Source of the DNA: an uncultured Ilumatobacter sp.
Lineage (GTDB): Bacteria; Actinomycetota; Acidimicrobiia; Acidimicrobiales; Ilumatobacteraceae
Length of the DNA: 9,999 bases
Assembly (NCBI GenBank): GCA_938049325.1
Contig: CALICC010000248.1
Location: forward strand, 1 to 9,999
Direction of reading: 5' to 3'
The position numbers were made by a program, and so were the translations under genes. The notes under the pieces are model-generated. The model was not told where the DNA came from, did not search any database, and saw only the letters and a list, made by a program, of their open reading frames with translations. Shown in pieces: positions 5,763-9,999 of this stretch (its first letter is position 1; every line of letters starts with the position of its first letter).

Positions 5763-6761
5763 GTGTTGACCTTGCAGATCAACGGCTTCAGCAATGTCAC
5801 CGCGCTCGCTGGCGGCGGGTTCGGTTCGGTGTACACCGCAACACGAGAATCGACCGGTGGAATCGTCGCGCTCAAGGTCCTCGACCGTGGCAACGGCGAC
5901 GACGATGTTCTCCTCGAACGGCGTCTGCGACGCGAGATCGCCGCACTCGTCGCACTCAAGGGTCACCCAAATGTCGTGCAAGTCGAGCAGGTGGTCTCGA
6001 CCGACGCTGGTCCGGCGATCGTGATGGAGTTCATGAGCCGCGGGTCCGTGCTCGAGCACGACGACCCGGGCGACATGCGCGCCGAGCGCGTTGCGTTCAT
6101 CGGAACGGCAACGGCATCGGGTCTCCACGCGGCCCACGAAGTCGGTATTGTCCACCGCGACGTCAAGCCGCAAAACATCCTCGTCAACAACTTCGGCCAG
6201 GTGAAGTTGTGCGACTTCGGCATCGCCGCGATTCAGCGATCGACCGAGTTCCAGACACACACGACCGCGCTCTCGGTCAGGTATGCGAGTCCGGAAGAGC
6301 TCGACAACGATCCCGATATCGGCGCGCCGACTGACGTCTACTCACTCGGCGCGTCGATGTTTCACCTCATGTTCGGTGAGCCGCCCTCGTTCCGCGGAGG
6401 TCGAGGCGCCGATCCGGCACTCATGCGTGAAGGACGCGGTCATGACCCGGTGGCCGACGACGTCTCGTCGATCATCGAGCGGTGTCTTTCGGAGAGCCCA
6501 AGCGGCCGCCCGACCGCACGAGAGTGTGTCCGGCTCCTTGCTGAGGTCGCCGACGCCGGTTCGGCTCCGGCGTCGCGTGGTCCGTCGCCGACTGCGACCC
6601 GGCGCAAGGTTCGCGCCGCGCGCGAAGACGTCACCGCCGAGCGCGCTGACCGCAAGCGGAGGCCCACGGGTGACCCGTCGGAGCCGACGTCTGCGCCGTC
6701 CGATGCGTCTGCGCCGAAGCCGTTGCCGACGACCTCCAATGAACGTTGGTGGCAAGAGTGA
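5763..6761 (+). CDS. PknB-like Ser/Thr protein kinase, soluble
   Basis: This 332-residue kinase should phosphorylate Ser/Thr on partner proteins using ATP. Visible motifs are the glycine loop GGGFGSVY (17-24), VALK with ATP-anchoring K38, helix-C E58, HRDVKPQN with catalytic D133 and N138 (131-138), DFG (151-153), SPEE (176-179, in place of APE), DVYSLG (191-196) and the late Arg R249. The segment between DFG and SPEE contains several Thr residues (161, 165, 167, 168) suitable for autophosphorylation. Residues ~265-332 are a basic, Pro/Ser-rich tail with no membrane helix or PASTA repeats, unlike PknB itself. The start is GTG 5763 or TTG 5766, with AGGGG at 5754-5758; an in-frame stop at 5712 excludes anything much longer. 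Its stop overlaps the next gene's GTG by four-base GTGA. Confidence 0.94.
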   Translation: MLTLQINGFSNVTALAGGGFGSVYTATRESTGGIVALKVLDRGNGDDDVLLERRLRREIAALVALKGHPNVVQVEQVVSTDAGPAIVMEFMSRGSVLEHDDPGDMRAERVAFIGTATASGLHAAHEVGIVHRDVKPQNILVNNFGQVKLCDFGIAAIQRSTEFQTHTTALSVRYASPEELDNDPDIGAPTDVYSLGASMFHLMFGEPPSFRGGRGADPALMREGRGHDPVADDVSSIIERCLSESPSGRPTARECVRLLAEVADAGSAPASRGPSPTATRRKVRAAREDVTAERADRKRRPTGDPSEPTSAPSDASAPKPLPTTSNERWWQE

Positions 6762-8857
6762 CCACCCGCGGTGCGGCCACGAGTCGCTGGCCGACCGGGA
6801 CCGAATACGCCGCCGCGGTGCAACAACCTTCGACGTCCTTCTCTGACGAGGAAGTGTGTGCCGGCAACTTGACCCTGACGCCGCTCGGCCTTCCCGCAAT
6901 GGCGAGCGGCCAGAGCGCGGTCGCGTTCCACATGCAGTGCGCGGATCGGCCGGTGGCTGTTCGTTGCTTGCTCAATGCGCACGACGACGGTCGGCTTCGG
7001 TACCAAGCGCTCGACGAACACGTCGAAGCGTTCAACGTGCCCGCGGTCGTTGCTGCGACCTGGCTGGACGAAGGAATTCGCGTCCATGGGCGGTGGTGGC
7101 CCATCGTCGTCATGCCATGGGTGTCGGGGACGCCGCTGCATGCCGCAATCGATGATCGGCTGACAGACCCGGGGCGGCTCGCTCGGCTCGCGGACCGCTG
7201 GCTCGATCTCGTCGAGATCCTGCAAGACAAAGAATTCGCACACGGTGACTACCAGCACGGCAACGTGTTACTGACTGACGACGACGAGTTCCAGCTTGTC
7301 GACCTCGACGGGATCTGGGTCCCCGACATGGGTGTGGGCCCGCCGAACGAGTACGGCCACCCGAACTACCAGCATGTGAACCGGTCCGACACCGAGTGGG
7401 GTCCGTACATGGACACGTTCTCGGCGCTGGTGATCGCACTGTCGATGCTCGCCCTCGCCGACGACCCTTCACTTGCTCGGTACATGACGGGGGAGAACTT
7501 GCTGTTCTGCCAGACGGACTTCCAATCGCCGGGAGCCACGGCGATCTGGGACTCGCTGCAGTCATCGTCGAACGCTGAAGTGGTCGATCTCGCCGCCCGG
7601 CTCGTCGCGCTCGCCCGGCTCGGGCGGTGTCCGGCGTTGTCCGTGCGCGAAGTGCTCGATGCTTCCTTCGACCCCGACTCACTCGTCGACGACGCGCCGT
7701 TCGTCGCGCCACCGGCTCTTCCCTCGATCGCTCCCGAGTCAGCCGAGTGGTGGGCGGGCGATTCGAGCTTCTGGCGTGCCGACGGTGAGGTCGTCGCAGC
7801 AGTTGCGGCACAACCGGAGGCACCCGGCGCTCCGGGTCAGGCCGCCCCCGCGATCGCGTTCGGAGCACAGCGCGCGACACCAGCGGCAGCGTTCGGTCAT
7901 ACAGCGGCGCCCCCAGCCGCGCCGTCCGCGCCGCCGACGACCGAGAGTCCAGTACGCCGCTCCGGGCTCGCGGCGATCACCGGTCAACCGGTGCTGGCCG
8001 GCCTGATCAGTGGCGCGGTTGCGGGTCTTCTCGGTTCGCTGCTCGCCGGCATACTCCAGACGATCGCCCCGAACGACCAAGTCGATGGGGGCCTGTTCGT
8101 CGGAATGATCGCCGGAACGCTCGGTGGTGCCGTTCATTCATGGTCGGCGCTCAACCTCGAGAACTACGGCCTGGCACTCAGGCGATTTCTCATCGGCGCG
8201 TCCGTCGGCCTCGTCGCGGGGATCATCGCAGTGTTCGTCGCCGATGTCATGACGCGTGCGACGCTCGACTTCGACGACACCGAAAACGCCGGTCTGGTTG
8301 CGTACATCTGGGCACTCACGGCGGCGCTCGTCGGGCTCGCCATCGGGCTGTTGCGTTCGCCGAAGGCCGGCGCGTACGCATTTTCGGGCGGCGCGGTTGC
8401 CGGTTTCGTGGGAGGTTTCGTCCACGGCGCGGCCGACGCGCGTTTCGAACGGCGGGCGCTGCAGGTCAACGGATTCGACGGTGGGGTGCTGATCATCGCC
8501 ACGTTCATCGCAATGCTCATCGGTGTGCTCATCGCTGTCGCGATTCGTACAGCGCGATCCGGATCGCTCGTCGTGATCGAAGGTCCGGGCCAAGGAACCG
8601 TCATCGACTTCCACTCCGACGTGGTCACGATTGGCGGCGGGAGCGGCGACACGCTGGTGATCAAAGGACAAGATCTGCCCGGTGCCGCAGTCACGCTCGA
8701 CGTCGGTGACCAACATGCTGATGTCTCGTCTGCAATCGTCGTGCACGTGGACGGAAACGCTCAGCCCCCGACCTTCGAGCTTCGCTCGGGACAAGTGATG
8801 GCGGTCGCCGGCCTGTTCGTCCGACTCGATGTCAAGTCAGAACTCGGAGGTCCATGA
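6758..8857 (+). CDS. Atypical kinase-like protein with six TM helices and FHA-like tail
   Basis: This is a 699-residue fusion. Residues ~11-310 form a divergent kinase fold: VAVR puts R69 where the ATP-binding Lys normally lies, HGDYQHGN (162-169) keeps catalytic-type D164 and N169, and LVDLDG (180-185) stands for DFG. FGPY-like WGPYMDTFSALVI (214-226) and GHPNYQH (200-206) are family features of kinases found beside vWA and PP2C genes. After a Pro/Ala linker (~345-400) come six Gly/Ala-rich membrane helices (~411-433, 444-462, 477-497, 512-532, 539-558, 576-597). Residues ~603-693 form a beta-rich FHA-like domain without the GR, SxxH or N residues. Both ends should be cytosolic. It may be active with unusual chemistry or be a pseudokinase scaffold. 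GTG 6758 overlaps the previous stop; TTG 6746 and GTG 6749 are alternatives. Confidence 0.85.
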   Translation: MTTRGAATSRWPTGTEYAAAVQQPSTSFSDEEVCAGNLTLTPLGLPAMASGQSAVAFHMQCADRPVAVRCLLNAHDDGRLRYQALDEHVEAFNVPAVVAATWLDEGIRVHGRWWPIVVMPWVSGTPLHAAIDDRLTDPGRLARLADRWLDLVEILQDKEFAHGDYQHGNVLLTDDDEFQLVDLDGIWVPDMGVGPPNEYGHPNYQHVNRSDTEWGPYMDTFSALVIALSMLALADDPSLARYMTGENLLFCQTDFQSPGATAIWDSLQSSSNAEVVDLAARLVALARLGRCPALSVREVLDASFDPDSLVDDAPFVAPPALPSIAPESAEWWAGDSSFWRADGEVVAAVAAQPEAPGAPGQAAPAIAFGAQRATPAAAFGHTAAPPAAPSAPPTTESPVRRSGLAAITGQPVLAGLISGAVAGLLGSLLAGILQTIAPNDQVDGGLFVGMIAGTLGGAVHSWSALNLENYGLALRRFLIGASVGLVAGIIAVFVADVMTRATLDFDDTENAGLVAYIWALTAALVGLAIGLLRSPKAGAYAFSGGAVAGFVGGFVHGAADARFERRALQVNGFDGGVLIIATFIAMLIGVLIAVAIRTARSGSLVVIEGPGQGTVIDFHSDVVTIGGGSGDTLVIKGQDLPGAAVTLDVGDQHADVSSAIVVHVDGNAQPPTFELRSGQVMAVAGLFVRLDVKSELGGP
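8846..8850 (+). promoter_or_regulatory. Ribosome binding site of the acidic secreted protein
   Basis: GGAGG lies inside the end of the upstream gene, six bases before ATG 8857 and three before ATG 8854. The spacing favours 8857. Confidence 0.65.
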
Positions 8858-9939
8858 TGCAGACGTCACGAGTGGCCGCCGCGGCGGCTGCCGTCGCCAT
8901 CGGATTCGGCGTCACACTTGCGGGTGTCGCAGCCGGCGACGACGACGAGATGATCACCGGCGTCGATGCCGATGTCGAGGACGAAGCCGCTGAGTTCGAG
9001 ACGGATCCGGACGACGAATTCGACGAGTCGTCAGGTGAGGTCGGCGAGGGCGACGAGATCGACGAAGAGAGCGAGGTCGAGCGCGAGCCCGACGCTTCAA
9101 CCGACGGTGGTGGCGAGGCGACCGAGTCCACCGAACCGCGCAACGACCCGGTCGACGTGGATCCCGAATCGACCGAGCCCGAGGAGACCGAACTCGAAGC
9201 GACGGTGCCGGATTCGACGGTGCCGGCATCGACTGCGCCTGAAACAACGGTGTCCGATGAGCTCGACGATGTCCGATGCGTCCCGACGATCTCGGTGGTG
9301 CTCGTCTCGGGCGAGCAGGTCGATCTCGTGGTCGAGGCGAGCGAAGGAGCAACCTCGTGGCGAGTGCTCGATGCCGACGGTTCGTTCGTCATCTCCCTCG
9401 ATGACCAAGACGTCGTCGAAGTCGTCGAGGTCTTGCGCAACGTTCGGTTCTTTCAGGGCGCGCCCGTGAACTTCTTCGGGCTCTGCGACGAGGTCGGCCC
9501 GGCCAACATCGATGACGTACCCACCGGAGAGTCGGGCGGTATCGGCGACGAAGTCGATGGCGAGGTCGAATCAGCCAGCGTCGACTTCCCGTGCTCGGAT
9601 CGAGCGCTGTCCCAACTACGCGACTGGCTGCTCGACGACGAGATCGCACGCCTTGACGATCTCGGTGAGGTGCAACTTGCTCTGGCCGCACGACTCGATG
9701 GGGTCGGGGGCCGCGATATCGACGAGTGGTTCACGCAATTCGAAGACGAGTTGGTGCGATTTCGGACGTTCGAGCGTGGATGTCCCGAGGAACTGGAGCG
9801 CGGGTTCACATCGGATGGCATGTTCTGCGCCGTGTCACGTATCTCCGCCGATGACGGTCTGTTCACCTATTTTGAAATCGTGGCACCTGCGGTGATGAGC
9901 GATTGCACGTACGAACCAGACGAAAACGGAGAGTTCTGA
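8857..9939 (+). CDS. Secreted, highly acidic six-cysteine protein
   Basis: This 360-residue protein is not a family I recognise. It has a signal peptide (residues 1-~26, Ala-rich core, likely cut after GVAA or one residue on). An extremely Asp/Glu-rich disordered stretch with Thr/Pro elements follows (~27-138). A folded-looking remainder (~139-355) holds six cysteines (141, 210, 246, 309, 324, 350) that could pair as three disulfides outside the cell. Two parts are suggested: a beta-type piece with SVVLVSGEQVDLVVEA and WRVLDADGSFVISL (145-181), and a helical piece, roughly 248-305. No C-terminal anchor is seen. It starts at ATG 8857 (8854 possible) within the stop of the kinase-like gene and ends overlapping the vWA start, so it is translationally linked to both. 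It could be an extracellular sensor or a cation-binding/wall-associated protein; this is inference. Confidence 0.82.
   Translation: MQTSRVAAAAAAVAIGFGVTLAGVAAGDDDEMITGVDADVEDEAAEFETDPDDEFDESSGEVGEGDEIDEESEVEREPDASTDGGGEATESTEPRNDPVDVDPESTEPEETELEATVPDSTVPASTAPETTVSDELDDVRCVPTISVVLVSGEQVDLVVEASEGATSWRVLDADGSFVISLDDQDVVEVVEVLRNVRFFQGAPVNFFGLCDEVGPANIDDVPTGESGGIGDEVDGEVESASVDFPCSDRALSQLRDWLLDDEIARLDDLGEVQLALAARLDGVGGRDIDEWFTQFEDELVRFRTFERGCPEELERGFTSDGMFCAVSRISADDGLFTYFEIVAPAVMSDCTYEPDENGEF
9928..9933 (+). promoter_or_regulatory. Ribosome binding site of the vWA gene
   Basis: GGAGAG within the last codons of the acidic-protein gene is five bases from ATG 9939, supporting a real start there. Confidence 0.6.
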
Positions 9940-9999
9940 TGTACACACAACGAGTCGACCGTGCCACGCCGAGCTGCCTCATCTTCCTCGTCGACCAAT
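9939..9999 (+). CDS. Start of a probable vWA-domain protein (partial)
   Basis: Only the first 20 codons are in the window; the gene runs off the end. The peptide begins MYTQRVDRATPSCLIFLVDQ. This matches the opening of von Willebrand factor A proteins of the YegL/TerY type, where a hydrophobic strand leads into the metal-binding DxSxS (MIDAS) motif. Here D19 and Q20 are present and the next codon begins with T, consistent with Ser. Such proteins act as metal-dependent scaffolds beside PP2C and kinase genes. The ATG shares a base with the previous stop (TGATG) and has a good ribosome site. The call rests on a short peptide and on the neighbouring genes. Confidence 0.6.
   Translation, partial: MYTQRVDRATPSCLIFLVDQ

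Noticed and set aside
8138..8794. Minus-strand ORF opposite the membrane helices
   Set aside because: Its charged, Asp/Arg/Glu-rich translation is what GC-rich membrane-helix codons give on the opposite strand; no domain or plausible start context was seen.
1..9999. Insertion sequence, prophage or integrated element
   Set aside because: No transposase, integrase, tRNA, terminal repeats or composition break were seen; coding style is even throughout.

Overview
The window is a dense, one-directional stretch of GC-rich actinobacterial-type DNA. All supported genes are on the + strand. Several families (DUF2510/DUF4190, DUF2752, FHA proteins with long acidic/Pro-rich linkers, PknB-like kinase plus PP2C phosphatase) are typical of Actinomycetota. 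Strong D/E/V composition, GATCG-rich sequence and the FHA/vWA gene style suggest Acidimicrobiia (Ilumatobacter-like), but that last step is inference.

Layout: (1) 1-231 is non-coding and carries four tandem 23-bp repeats and an inverted repeat ahead of the first gene. (2) 232-2178 holds a small membrane protein (DUF2510 + DUF4190), a possible 34-codon ORF, a DUF2752 membrane protein with a His-rich N-terminus, and a PP2C Ser/Thr phosphatase, joined by overlapping stop/start codons. (3) 2245-5630 holds a long acidic FHA protein, a second FHA protein with a helical DNA-binding-like C-terminus, and a Tat-exported, membrane-anchored peptidoglycan amidase/PGRP-type protein. (4) 5631-5762 is an intergenic control region with two perfect inverted repeats and a plausible promoter. 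(5) 5763-9999 holds a soluble PknB-like kinase, a divergent kinase-like protein fused to six membrane helices and a degenerate FHA-like tail, a secreted extremely acidic six-cysteine protein, and the first 20 codons of a probable von Willebrand factor A (vWA) protein. The genes of this last block overlap by 1-4 bases.

Together the locus looks like one phospho-signalling system at the cell envelope. It has two kinase folds (writers), a PP2C phosphatase (eraser), two clear FHA modules and one degenerate one (phosphothreonine readers), a vWA scaffold, and three outward-facing or membrane elements (amidase, acidic secreted protein, small membrane proteins). The vWA + PP2C + atypical-kinase set resembles the TerY-P triad described by comparative genomics. 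The added amidase and acidic Cys-rich protein are what make this version worth attention. No mobile elements, RNA genes, CRISPR arrays or convincing terminators were seen.
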